From Closterium sp. Naga37s-1 (Eukaryota > Streptophyta > Zygnematophyceae > Desmidiales > Closteriaceae): 64,000 nucleotides of DNA. The stretch is from positions 441,501-505,500 of the forward strand of contig CANJKZ010000537.1 of NCBI GenBank assembly GCA_947471745.1. Direction: 5' to 3'. Position 1 is the stretch's first letter; each line of letters opens with the position of its first letter. The notes under the pieces were generated by a model that saw only the letters and a program-made list of their open reading frames with translations, was not told the origin of the DNA and made no database searches. Below, in pieces: positions 12,301 through 22,895 of the stretch. Both the position numbers and the translations under genes were made by a program.

Positions 12301-14859
12301 AGGCAAGGGAACCATGGCAGTTGCACTGAGTTCGAACACACAGCAGCACACAGCAGCACACAGCAGCAGCGAGCAGCAGTCATGGGCAGGCGAGGCTGAC
12401 CTGCTGTCTGCCAAGAGGGGAGAGTGGCACGTCATGGCCACGGCACAGGTGATGGCGGTACGTGCGGCACGGCAGCAGCGGCGGAGAGGCGCGTGGGAGA
12501 GGAGCGGCGGAGGGGGAGAGGGGGAGATGGGACGCGAGCGGCATGGTCGTGTGTGGGGGGGGAGCAGAGAAGGACGTGTGGGCGTGTCTGATGAGATAGA
12601 TGACCTGGTGGGGAGGGATGCAGGCAGCGAGTGTGGGCGGATGGATGGATAACGGGAGGATAGGAGAGGGGGAGGGAGTAACGGAGAGAGAGTAGGTGGG
12701 TAGAACACGAGATTTACGCGAAGGGAAGAGGGCAGTGCAGGGGATGCGAGAGGGGAGGGCATGATGTGAGCACGAAGCATGCAAGATGTATGGTGTGCGG
12801 GGCAGAAGAGCAGGGTGCGGTGGGGAGTGGAGGGACGAGGGGGAGAAAGGGTGGGGACGGGCAGCAGCAGTGAGGTGAATAGAAGCACGACAGCACAGGC
12901 CATGCTTGCAGGTACCAAGTGGAATGTGCGTTGGTGCATGTGGGTGCATGTGGGTGCATGTGGGTGCATGTGGGTGCATGTGGGTGCATGTGGGTGCATG
13001 TGGGTGCATGTGTGCACCTTGCGCTGCCGCCCTGCTCGCGAAAACATATCCCATGCCAGGCGTACTGAGCATCCTGCTACCTCGATGCCTGCTTCGTCTC
13101 CTCTTCCTGTGCTCGCTTCCCCCGTGCCTGCTTCCCCCGTGCCTGCTTCCCCCGTGCCTGCTCCGTCTGCTACATCTCGTCTCACAGCATCCCTCTTCAC
13201 TGCTCCTGCTGCCCCTGCATCCCCTGCAGCACCATCAGCACCACCGCCACAACAACCCTCTCTCTCCCCACCTCTGCCCTGCTCCTCCCCACAACACCAC
13301 CACCATTCCAACCCCACTCTCCGCCTCTTTCCTTCCCTCTCTCTCCCCTCCGTTCCCCCCTCCAACCCCCTCTTCTCCCAGCGATCGACAGCACCTTCCC
13401 TCCCCACCCTCACCCCCACCTCCCCTCCCTTTCCGCTGCTCACCATATTTTCCCCCTCCTCTCCCCCTTCTCTCCCCACCTCCCCCTCTTCTCTCCCCGC
13501 CTCTCCCCCTTCTCTCCTCACTTCCTCTTTTCCCCTCCTCACCTCCCCGCATTCTCTCCCCACCTCTGCCCCTTCTCTCCCCACCTCTGCCCCTTCTCTC
13601 CCCACCTCTGCCCCTTCTCTCCCCACCTCTGCCCCTTCTCTCCCCACCTCTGCCCCTTCTCTCCCAACCTCTGCCCCTTCTCTCCCCACCTCTGCCCCTT
13701 CTCTCCCCACCTCTGCCCCTTCTCTCCCCACCTCTGCCCCTTCTCTCCCCACCTCTGCCCCTTCTCTCCCCACCTCTGCCCCTTCTCTCCCCACCTCTGC
13801 CCCTTCTCTCCCCACCTCTGCCCCTTCTCTCCCCACCTCTGCCCCTTCTCTCCCCACCTCTGCCCCTTCTCTCCCCACCTCTGCCCCCTCGACCCCATAC
13901 TTTCTCCTCGTTCCCCCTACCTCTCCACCCTCTCCCTCCTGTTCCCTCCCCACGGCAGCCCCGATTGCCTCTCCTCCCCTCACCACACCGCAACCCTCCT
14001 CCCCAGCGCAAGCCCTGCCTTGCGTGCTGTTTCCCCGTGGTTGTTCCGCGCCACCAGCCGCAGAAGCGGAAGCAACAGCAGCAACATCAGCTGCAGCAGC
14101 GGAAGCAGCAGGGGTAGTGGCAGGGGTAGCGGCAGGGGCAGTAGGAGTGGGAGCAGCGGAAGCAGCAGGAGTGGGAGCAGCGGAAGCAGCAGGAGTGGGA
14201 GCAGCGGAAGCAGCAGGAGTGGGAGCAGCGGAAGCAGCAGGAGTGGGAGCAGCGGAAGCAGCAGGAGTGGGAGCAGCGGAAGCAGCAGGAGTGGGAGCAG
14301 CGGAAGCAGCAGGAGTGGGAGCAGCGGAAGCAGCAGGAGTGGGAGCAGCGGAAGCAGCAGGAGTGGGAGCAGCGGAAGCAGCAGGAGTGGGAGCAGCGGA
14401 AGCAGCAGGAGTGGGAGCAGCGGAAGCAGCAGGAGTGGGAGCAGCGGAAGCAGCAGGAGTGGGAGCAGCGGAAGCAGCAGGAGTGGGAGCAGCGGAAGCA
14501 GCAGGAGTGGGAGCAGCGGAAGCAGCAGGAGTGGGAGCAGCGGAAGCAGCAGGAGTGGGAGCAGCGGAAGCAGCAGGAGTGGGAGCAGCGGAAGCAGCAG
14601 GAGTGGGAGCAGCGGAAGCAGCAGCGTCACCCAGACAGGAGTCGACGTGCAGTGAAACGGTGGAGCGAGGCACGGAGCGCCAGCACACAGGACACGCCAC
14701 GAACCCGCTCCCCATCCTGCCGCTGCTCTCGACGCCATGGCTGCCGACGCCGCTGCCTCCCTCCCTCTTCCCCTTCCCCCCCCGCGTCGCCGCCCGCCCT
14801 GCCCTCCGCGCAGCACATCCCCGCGCAGGTTCCGCGCCCTTGCCGCTGCTCGCGTGCAT
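9343..14859 (-). CDS. UBZ4 zinc finger - low-complexity - histidine phosphatase fusion protein, multi-exon
   Basis: Exon 1 (14859-13018, 614 codons) carries VACPVCWRSVP...HVDSCLG (C56, C59, H71, C75), a UBZ4/Rad18-type ubiquitin-binding zinc finger, then two coding repeats. Its donor (AAG|gtgcac) joins in phase to exon 2 (12604-12401), giving RQRKVIYLIRHAHT, the start of a histidine-phosphatase fold, and ending GHDVPLSPLGRQQ. Exon 3 (12190-12140) adds AMDLHPTLIRIAQKSQL. Exon 4 starts at 11863 with VLVSPLSRALET (catalytic Arg loop). Exon 5 (11475-11400) reads CAHEVAEGLGY. Exon 6 starts at 10551 with ILASDFP and HLPHHWW. Exon 7 (9607-9513) ends the core with EATIAVIGHSTFF (second catalytic His). 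The last exon (9426 or 9391 to 9343) ends YELDTGA. The 3' ends of exons 4 and 6 and the first acceptor of the last exon are unresolved, and a short exon may be missing. The substrate is unknown. UBZ4 suggests ubiquitin-linked or DNA-repair recruitment, by inference only. A later ATG at residue 49 could also serve as start. Confidence 0.75.
10561..11180. repeat. 18-bp alternating purine-pyrimidine minisatellite in a phosphatase intron
   Basis: Unit CACACGCATGCACATGCA, about 34 copies. Copies in the first part (to about 10795) mostly carry ACACACG; later ones carry ACGCACG, so two homogenised blocks exist. The array runs up to the acceptor of exon 6 on the minus strand (gtgtgcag|ATACTC). The strictly alternating sequence is of the type that can adopt Z-DNA. 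Long open frames on both strands here are by-products of the 18-base period. Confidence 0.95.
12935..13016. repeat. 10-bp minisatellite at the exon 1 splice donor of the phosphatase gene
   Basis: Unit GGGTGCATGT (plus strand), about eight copies. On the coding (minus) strand the array starts within six to eight bases of the donor at 13017, so the intron begins gtgcacacatgcaccc and continues as the repeat. Confidence 0.9.
13557..13890. repeat. 21-bp coding repeat (16 copies) in exon 1 of the phosphatase gene
   Basis: On the minus strand it encodes GAEVGRE repeated about 16 times. The unit length is a multiple of three, so the frame is kept. The plus strand is also open as repeats of LPTSAPS, which should not be read as a gene. 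Confidence 0.92.
14155..14622. repeat. 24-bp coding repeat (about 19 copies) in exon 1 of the phosphatase gene
   Basis: Near-perfect 24-base units encode AASAAPTP on the minus strand just after the UBZ4 finger. Copies are almost identical in DNA, which points to recent expansion or ongoing homogenisation rather than selection on each repeat. Confidence 0.93.
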
Positions 14860-15591
14860 GCTACTGTCAGACCGCGGCCGTGCCCACCGTGTGCTGCTCC
14901 AGAGCGCACCGACCCTTCGCGTCCAACCTGTTTCCCGTCCGCGCCGTCAAGCCGTCAAGCCGTCAAGCCGTGAATCCCTGTGTCCGGTCTTAAGTCAGCA
15001 GCGGGGAGAACAGCGCCATGCGCGCGTGGCGGAGAGGATCCAACCGCGCTTCTCCGTGCCGTGCCGCGTTATTTGGGTTATCTATAACAAAAAAAAGAGC
15101 TAGAATTTAGATGAACTATACATTCGTGTGGTCACTAAAGCAGGAACAGAATTATTGCATAATGGGTCAGCTGTCTTCGCTAGTGCACTCCTCGATTTTC
15201 ACACTACTCACACGACGAGTTTGGAACAATAAATCACCCTTCCACACCCAACCCAACTCCAGCCACCCACGCACGAGATGCTCGGTATCGTTGGTCACCG
15301 TCTCCCGCCCATTCGACTAGTGTCACATGCATCTGTCCACTTATCCAAATTGATTTCAAAATTTCAGGGGGCTTGGGAAATACGAGCAGTTTTTCAGCAC
15401 ACTTCCCAAAATCCATGCGCCTCTCCACAGCGCACACTCAAAGGCGATCCGCGCTTCACCCCTTCCGCGACTCACATTCATTACACCCCGCGCCTTCTGC
15501 GGCCTCCGCTCAAACCCCTGCGCCGCCAGCTGCGGAAGCGCTCTCCGCTGCGCATTACAGTCATTCCGCCGTTCCGCGCAGTCCCCGCACC
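14860..15591. other. Divergent intergenic region between phosphatase and methyltransferase genes
   Basis: About 730 bases between two divergently oriented starts, so it should hold both promoters. A/T-rich patches at 15085-15240 separate two GC-rich flanks. No specific core element is convincing. Confidence 0.55.
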
Positions 15592-18500
15592 ATGGCCGAC
15601 CTGGGCAACGCCGACCGCCCGGCGCAGGGCACGGCGCGCGGAGGCAGCGGCGCAGCCCCCGGGGGCGGCGATAAGGGGCTCATTCCGCGGTCGAATAAGG
15701 AGTACCTCAATATCGAGTACTGGTGAGCGCTTCAGCGAGGACGAGAAAAATAAAGTAAATCCGCAAAGGCGGTTGCAGTGGGAGGCGAGGGGGACGGGGA
15801 GCGCGCGGGGAGGGGAGGGAGATGGCGTCTGGATTGGTCTTAGTGGTGTGATTGCACTCTAAGTACTTGTGAGCCCTGAACCTTGAACCCTATACCCTGT
15901 ACTGCGTGGTGCAAGGGGTGGCGGGGTGCGCGGCGTGTGGGAGCAGGGAGGGCGGACAAGGGCGCGTGGAGCATGGGGTGGTAGGGGCTCGGGTGACAGG
16001 GATGCATCATGCATGTATGCAGGCTGTGACCTACCTCAACCTGAACAGTGAAGAACAACCTATGGCATGCATGGTGTGGCACCTGATGGCATGGCACGGC
16101 ATGGCGTGGCGTGGCATGGCATGGCATGGCATGGCATGGCGTGGCGTGGCATGGCGTGGCATGGCATGGCATGGCACGGCATGGCATGGCACGGCATGGC
16201 ATGGCACGGCATGGCATGGCATGGCATGGCATGGCATGGCATGGCATGGCACGGCATGGCATGGCATGGCATGGCGTGGCATGGCATCAGGGACAAGCGG
16301 TTTGAAGTGGAGGAGTCGTTTGAGTGGTGCGGTGACTACTCGCAGTTCAAGCACCTGCTGCTCACACACATCCGCCCCTGCGACCGGGTAAGATACTTCC
16401 ATCCATCCTCACATCACATCACCCCTCCACATTCCCCATCTGCTTTTTTAGGCGCCTCACAACCACAGTTCCTCACATTCCTGTGCTGTTCTGCTGCTCG
16501 CCCACATCCCCCCCCTGCCCCGCGGTACCCGCAGTTCTCTCTGCCTTTTAAACGCCTCATACCGTCGCTCCCTCACTCACTACACATACTCACTGCTGTC
16601 TTCCTAAGCCTCTTACGTTTCCTATCTCCCTACGTCTTCTCTTAGTCTTGCTTGCAGCTCTTCGCAGTCAGCCATTTACCCCGCAACCTCCCTGCCGCTC
16701 CACGTGTGCCCCTGTGTTGCGCACACCACCAGGTGCTGATACTAGGCAACGGCACATCAGACCTGCCCGAGTGCCTGTCGCGGGACGGCCGCCGCCACAT
16801 CACCGCCACCGACCTCTCTGCTCTCGTGGTGCACCGCATGGCACAGCGCAGCACCGCTCTGGGGAGCAGCGCCATGGGGAGCACGCACAGCGGCACCACT
16901 GCTTGCACCTCTGCTGTTCCCCTTGGTGCCCCTGCTGCACCCGCTGCACCGCCTGCGGCGGTAACGGATACAGCCCCTGATGCTACTCATGCAGCCGCAC
17001 GTGATTGCACTGGTACGAGCTCTGAGGCAGCAGCGCACACAGCGATTGGGGAGGCACCTGGAGGGACACAGCCCACACAGCACCAACACCAGGTGCAGCA
17101 GCAGCAGTCTTCCTCACCCCCAGCCACCCCTGCGGGCAGCAGTGATGTGGGTGCGGTAGCAGGGGGCAGAGAGGGGCAGGTGCAGCATGCATGCGCCTGC
17201 AACGCTGCTCTCACACTCACTGGCAATGGCAACACCGCTGCTCACAGCAGCAATGGGGGTGAGGCATGCAACAGCAGTGGCGGCGGCAGCAGCGATGGCG
17301 GCGGTGGCATGGTGTGCAGGTGTGGGCGGGCGGCGGGCATCACGTGGGCGGTGGCAGATATGATGGCGCTGCCCTTCCCTGATGCATGCTTTGATGTCGT
17401 GCTCGAGAAGGGCGTGCTGGTGAGAAGGGCGTGCTGGTGAGAAGGGCGTGCTGGTGAGAAGGGCGTGATGGTGAGAAGGGCGTGATGGTGCGATGACAGT
17501 TGATGGTTCATGTCATGGGTGATTGTTGAGCGTGGGAAGAGTACCTTGGGGGGGAGCGGGGGGCTGGAACGCGCCATCCTCCATTCATGCTGTTCTATTT
17601 AAAGCACCCCCTTTCAGCCACTCCCCCTCCCCTCTTCCCCCACGCCCCTCAAAATTTCCTCTGTCCCTCCTCTCTCCCCCTCCTCCCCCTCTTTGTCCTT
17701 CTCTCTTTCTCCCCTCTTCTCCCCTCTATCTTTCCCCTCGTTTCCCCCTTCTCCCTGTCTCCCCCTCTCCTTCCCCCGTCTTTCTGTCTTCCTCCACCTC
17801 TCCCCTTCTCCACATATCTCCGCCTCCCACCCTTCAGGACGTGCTATTAGTGGACAGCGACTCCCCCTGGCACGTGGCGCCGCCCATCGTGCAGCGAGTG
17901 CACACAGCGCTCTCACAAGCCCACCGCATGCTCACCTCGCACGGCCGCCTGCTCTCCATCACCTTCGGCCAGGTGCGCTGTCGGACAGGTTCTGTGCAGG
18001 GGAACAGGATGGGGTACAGCCGACGGGCCGAGAGAGTGGATGGAGCAGGCGGGTAGGTGCTCTGCCGGGCGAGGGACGGATGGGGTACAGCCGACGGGCG
18101 GAATGGGGGGAGGGGGGATAGGGGGTAGGGGGATGGGGGAAGGTGTGGATGGGGCATAATGGGCATGGGTCCCATGTGGACGGGGTAAGGGGGGATCTGC
18201 TCAGAAGTCAGTCTTGCGTTGTTCCAAGTCCAGCTGCCAGTATCCCTTGCCTACCACAGCACGTGCCTGTGTCACTTTTCAGAGTTCTCAAAAGTATCTC
18301 TTATCCTTGCCCACCGCAACACATGCCACCAATCTCACCCCTCGTGTCGCCTCACAGTGTCCTGGCTCATCTCACATTGTCTCAGCATGTCTCACACCCC
18401 CCACGCTTTCCTCCCTTCCTGCCCCTATCCCTATCCCTATCCCCTTCCTCCCCTCTCCCCCCCTCCAGCCTCACTTCCGTCGCCCCCTCTACGAGGCCCC

Positions 18501-19480
18501 TCACCTCACATGGACGCTGCAGGTACTCCCCTTTCCACTCCTCACTCCCTGCACCCGACACCCCAGCACCCCAGCACCCCAGCACCCGTCCATGTTTTGA
18601 GGGCTTTCTAAACATAGTATTGTTGTGCTCTGTGCCCCTCTGTGCTCCTCTGTGTCCCACTGTGCCACGCTGTGTCCCACACGCGCAGCACACGGCCTTT
18701 GGGGACTCCTTCCACTACTTCCTCCTCCACCTCGCCAAGGTGCGCTCCCCACCCACCCCGCCCAACCCTCACATCCCAAAATCCATGACCCTAAATTGCA
18801 AAGAAGAGATTCCAAACTCTGGCTGATCAAAGTTCACCCATGCTGACTAGTCACTGCCCTGGGCCACAAGCCATGCCATGAGGTAAATTTTGAGGCGCCT
18901 CAAAGTTCACCCATGCTGACTAGTCACTGCCCTGGGCCACAAGCCATGCCATGAAGGCATGGGAGCAAAGGGTGGGGAGGGGTAGATGGCAGGGATGCAG
19001 GGGGTAGCGAGGGGGTTGTGGGCTGGGGCTTCAGGTACTGGGTTGCGATTGCGAGTAAGCATGAGGTGTATGTAACGTTGAGTTGGGGTTAGTGGGATGT
19101 TGGTGCTCGTGCCAGTGGTCACCTCTTGGTCCCCTGTTCATTCCCCAGGAACATTCTCTGCTCAATTGTGTTCGGGACTCTGCTATCTGTCCCTCAAACC
19201 ACCACACTACCATATTTGCCAGTGCCCCCCACCCACGCTCACGAGTCACCACCCATTTGCTGTCACCCTGTACTGCTCATCCCTCTCCCTTCGTGCTACT
19301 CAGGGAACTCGTACTCCCACAGTCACAGACAACACTCCTGCTGCCGATGGTGATTCTGAATCAGCGGGTCTCGTTATAACGCTACCGCAGTCCTCAGATG
19401 CCCAGCCACCGTTGGATCTAGAGCATGAGTTCATGGATTCAGATGATTTCTTCTCCCACTGCTCCCTCGGGCTGGATTAA
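15592..19480 (+). CDS. EEF1AKMT4/METTL13-like SAM-dependent methyltransferase, 7 exons (443 aa)
   Basis: Exons 15592-15722, 16291-16387, 16733-17419, 17838-17972, 18469-18522, 18689-18739, 19304-19480 join in frame with no remainder (444 codons). Conserved order: [26 protein letters not shown], the SAM-binding loop [41 protein letters not shown], then PHFRR and [18 protein letters not shown]. This series matches eEF1A lysine methyltransferase 4 and the related half of METTL13, which methylate lysine on elongation factor 1A in the cytosol; the exact target here is inferred. An insertion of roughly 140 residues rich in Ala, Ser, Thr and Gly lies between the acidic motif (ATDLS) and WAVADMM. The acidic C-terminal tail DSDDFFSH is not part of the fold. 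Intron 1 contains an ATGGC array and the exon 3 donor is tandemly repeated. Confidence 0.88.
16086..16285. repeat. ATGGC pentanucleotide array (40 units) ending at an acceptor site
   Basis: Forty units of ATGGC with ACGGC and GTGGC variants fill the 3' end of intron 1 of the methyltransferase gene; the intron ends ATGGCATCAG directly before exon 2. The same pentamer occurs in a short run at 51121-51152 in a MurC intron. All frames are open, so the apparent MAWHG or MPCHA proteins are artefacts. Confidence 0.95.
17408..17492 (+). repeat. 17-bp repeat duplicating a 5' splice site, five copies
   Basis: The unit AAGGGCGTGCTGGTGAG spans the end of exon 3 (AAGGGCGTGCTG) and the first intron bases (GTGAG). 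Three copies are identical and two have GTGATG. The first copy gives the in-frame junction to exon 4. Later copies offer further GTGAG donors offset by 17, 34, 51 and 68 bases, all of which change the reading frame or meet a stop. Confidence 0.9.
18827..18954. repeat. 55-bp direct repeat, two copies, intron 6 of the methyltransferase gene
   Basis: 18827-18881 and 18900-18954 are identical over 55 bases, separated by an 18-base spacer with GGTAAATTTTGAGGCGCC. The spacer and start of copy two form a 16-bp palindrome (18889-18904). Recent tandem duplication is the simplest reading. Confidence 0.9.
18889..18904. repeat. Perfect palindrome TTTGAGGCGCCTCAAA
   Basis: A 16-base self-complementary site in an intron. 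Its 14-base core recurs exactly at 44327-44340 in a MurC intron, 25 kb away. The function is unknown. Confidence 0.7.
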
Positions 19481-19565
19481 TGTACTTCGGCACGGAGTTA
19501 AGCATAAGGCAAATTCATTATTGGCAAAGTGTGTCTAATGAAAGTTGTATTTGAGTTGTAAGTTT

Positions 19566-19571
19566 AATAAA
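19566..19571 (+). terminator. AATAAA poly(A) signal candidate of the methyltransferase gene
   Basis: AATAAA occurs 85 bases after the TAA at 19478-19480, in an AT-rich 3' segment and before the next gene's start at 19691. Confidence 0.5.
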
Positions 19572-19690
19572 TGTGTAGACGTGTTATCGGCACGAAACTT
19601 GCGCGCCGAGCTCCGCAGATCCTGCCCTCTTTCCCACCCAAACCACTCCACTTGAACGGAATTGTCAATCACCCCCTTCTGCCACGAGCT

Positions 19691-20583
19691 ATGGCTGCTC
19701 GCCCTATCGCCGCCCTCCGACTCTCCTCCCCCTTCACCTCCCTCCGCATTCCGTCCCCGACCCCCCTCATTCGCCGCTCCACGTCTGCCTGCGCGCTTCC
19801 CCGTGCCGCACCGCGCTTCTATCACTCACGCAACATCCGCGGATCCCCATCGTGCGCGCATCTTCCGGCGTCCGCCGCGTACCCGCTCCTCTCACCTCTT
19901 TCACACCCAATTCCGCCAGTCCAGCGCGCCTCCCCCGCAGGGGAAGCCGCACCAGGCGGATACCTGACACGTGCAGCGGTTGCTCACGGCTGCGCGGGCG
20001 ATCGCCGCTGCCGCAGCGGGGTGGCGCGCGCAGCAAGCGCAATGGCGGAGGCGGGTGGGCTAATGGCGGGAGGCAGCGGGGAGCAGAACAGCGGAGCGCG
20101 CAGCAGCGAGTGGGGCGGCAGCGCAAGCAGGGTGCGAGTGCGGCGGGTGGGCGAGAACCCCACGGAGATCATCGATCTGCCCGCCGAGTCGCGCTTCCGC
20201 GCGTCGCCAGAAGCAAACGGCGCAGCGGCAGCAGCCGCGGATGGCATCGCCGGGGATATCCGCAATCGCATAGCGGAAGCTTCCTCCGCGGGGTTCCCCC
20301 CGCCCGCGGTGCTAGTAGTGCCGGGGAATCCAGGCGTGTGCGCGTATTACACGGACTTTGCGCTCGCGCTGCACTCCGCGCTTGGCGGGGCTGCGCGCGT
20401 GGTGGTGGTGGGACACGTGGCGCACACGGAGCGCGAGATGGAGGGCGGGCGTCTGTACTCGTTACAGCACCAGATCCAGCACAAGATAAGGTTCATCCAG
20501 GAAGAAGCGGGTACCGCTGCTGCAGGAAACGAAGGGGACGAAGCCGCGTACCAACAACAACAGCAACAACCGCCACAGCCACC

Positions 20584-20628
<45 letters not shown>

Positions 20629-22181
20629 GTGGGTAGTGGTGGGGCATTCCATCGGCGCGCATATAGCAGTGGAGATGCGCAGGCACCTACCCTCCCACGT
20701 GGCCCACGTGGTGGGGCTCTTCCCCTTCCTCGCGTTCAACCACCAATCAGACGAGCAGCGGCGCCTGAAGCTGATCGCGTCGCTCACGCCGCTGCTGGCG
20801 GTGGTGGCGGCGCTGCTGCAGGTGGTGCGGGTGCTGCCGGCGCGGGTGGTGCAGTGGGTGGTGCGGCGCGGCGTGGGGAAGGCGTGGAGCCATGGTGCCG
20901 TGCATGTCACCGCCACTGCCATGCTGCGGGTGGGTTGATTGCTGGCATGCTGGCATGCTGGCATGTCCACACGTGCACACATCCACCCATCCACATGCAC
21001 ACTTCATGTGCATACACACATATGCACATGCAAATACATGCACGTGCATGTGCACGCAGAGAAGCTGGGTGAACCACATGCTTTTGTGTCACTCATGTCT
21101 AGCAGCACCCTTTGCACCATATGGTATTAATGTTCCACGTGCTCCACTTTCCCCATGGCGCGTCTCACCATCCTCCTTCTCTGAAAACCTCTGATCCCTT
21201 GCTTTCCCCCCATCCACTCCTCTCTTGTGCGGCACCACTCATCTGCCATCCCACATATCCCATCGCCCACCATGCATTCGCCATGATGTCCCTTTGCAGT
21301 ACAACATGCTTCGCAACTATGCCTACATGGGCCACACCGAGTTCATCTATGTGAGTGTGCCTGCATGCATGCCTGCCTGCATCGCCACCATGCCTTGCAC
21401 ACTTGCCACCTCCCACTTTCTCACTTCCCCATTTCCACGCTTCGCCATTTCTCCGCTTACAACAATATTCCCATCTCACCTGCCGCGTTGTTCCTCTCTT
21501 TCACTATAACGCCCTTCTTTGCTTCCCCAATCCCTGCCATTCGCACCCACCGCTTGCCCCCGTCCATCATCGCATGCTACCATCCCTGTCAGCAGTAACC
21601 AGGCTCCCTTCAACACACACATGCCCGCACCTATAATTGCACTCTGCTGAATCGACTTGAATCTCGCCACCTTTCTCCAACCAATCACCCCCCTCCCCCC
21701 CCCCCCCTCCCGCCTCGCACCCGGGAGTGAGCAGTTCTCGCAGCGGGAGTTTGACTGGGCGTTTCTGAGCAGCAATGCGCCGCACTTCACCTTCATCTTT
21801 GGCCGCGACGACCACTGGGGCCCGCTGCACCTGCACCAGCAGGTGAGCTCTCCGTCCACCACTCGTGATGCCATGGTGTCTTGATGAAACATGTCATGAT
21901 GTCATGGTGCTGTGCAGCCATACCATGCCGGATGTCATCTGCATCGCACATCCACGCTCTATCTTCTCACTCCAACCCATCGCTCTCTCGCCCTTGTCCC
22001 TCCATCTATCCATCCATCCCTCTCGCTGCTGCAGATGAAGGAGCGAGTGCCAGAGGTGGCAGCATACGTGGATGAGGAAGGGCATGAGCACACCTTCTGC
22101 TGCACTGACAAGGGTGCCAGCAGCATTGCAACGCATGTCGCCAAGCTGCTGCGCTCGCAAGGCGCTCTCCCTGCTACATAG
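19691..22181 (+). CDS. LDAH-like alpha/beta-hydrolase (lipid-droplet-associated hydrolase family), 4 exons (514 aa)
   Basis: Exons 19691-20929, 21300-21350, 21735-21842, 22035-22181 join in frame (515 codons). The core starts VLVVPGNPGVCAYYTDF, the PGNPG signature of the LDAH family. The nucleophile elbow GHSIGAH follows at about residue 318, then GLFPFLAF. An acidic residue lies in FGRDDHWGP (exon 3), and the last His in HEHTFCC (exon 4) completes the expected Ser-Asp-His triad. LDAH proteins are serine hydrolases linked to lipid droplets and sterol ester turnover; the substrate here is unknown. The first 125 residues are Arg/Ser/Ala/Pro-rich and look like an organelle transit peptide; an internal ATG at 20042 gives a form without it. 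A 14-unit CAG run makes poly-Gln just before the catalytic Ser. Confidence 0.85.
20585..20626 (+). repeat. (CAG)14 trinucleotide repeat encoding poly-Gln
   Basis: Pure CAG run in exon 1 of the LDAH-like gene, preceded by mixed CAA/CAG/CCA codons (Gln/Pro-rich). The purity suggests length instability. Confidence 0.97.
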
Positions 22182-22895
22182 CTGCTCTGGCAGGCACTGG
22201 GGTTTGGTGGAAGTCCACAAATTTACTCAGGAAAATCATCTGCAGCTCCAAGCGCTTCAGTATGTGTCAGGGAATTACCAAGATGGCAGGATGACGCACA
22301 GTATACTATCGTATATTTTGACCCAATATTGGATTGTGCATGGTAACATCATCGGTCTGGTTCTCTTGCGTTTCTGAGAAAACGTTCCAAGGATCTGCAA
22401 GTACATACGTACAGTACCAAGATTGTCTCACGATACAATCACAACATCAAACGGTCTCCTAACACATGAGACAAGTCAAGAATGTCAGCTCAGCACTTTC
22501 AGCAGGCGGCAGAACAAAACAAATGTACTAAACTACAGCACAAAAGCGCATACATAATCACATTCACAAAAACCCCTTCAGCTTGCTAGCAGTGCTCCAT
22601 GCGCCTGCTTGCTTACAGCCACTAAATCCCAGCTCCCTTCTGTCTCCAATACCCACTTAGTAAAGTTCGCGTCTAGTGACTGAAACAGCCTCTGGACTGG
22701 AGTACCGCTTGCTCTAGTCACTCATCATGTCCACTTGCTCCAGCCAAGCCCATGCATCAGACACTCCTACCACACCTTCCTAAAACTCCCAAGCATCCCA
22801 TTACTCAAAACTTCAGCCCTCTTCCCCCATCTCCCCCCCTCCATCTCCCCCACTCCCCCTCTTCCCCCGCTTCCACCGCCCCCATGGCGCGCGCG
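22182..22895. other. Convergent intergenic spacer
   Basis: Between the 3' ends of the LDAH-like gene and the small plastid protein gene. Moderately AT-rich with no supported coding frame. It contains AGTACATACGTAC near 22400, which recurs near 31590. Confidence 0.55.

Noticed and set aside
12779-15103. 774-residue plus-strand open frame rich in LPTSAPS and AAEAAGVG
   Set aside because: It is the complement of the coding repeats in the phosphatase exon. The minus strand has the UBZ4 motif and phased splice sites; the plus strand has no recognisable domain.
16086-16285. Open frames of MAWHG or MPCHA on both strands
   Set aside because: Generated by the ATGGC pentamer array, which has no stop codon in any frame. 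It lies in an intron.
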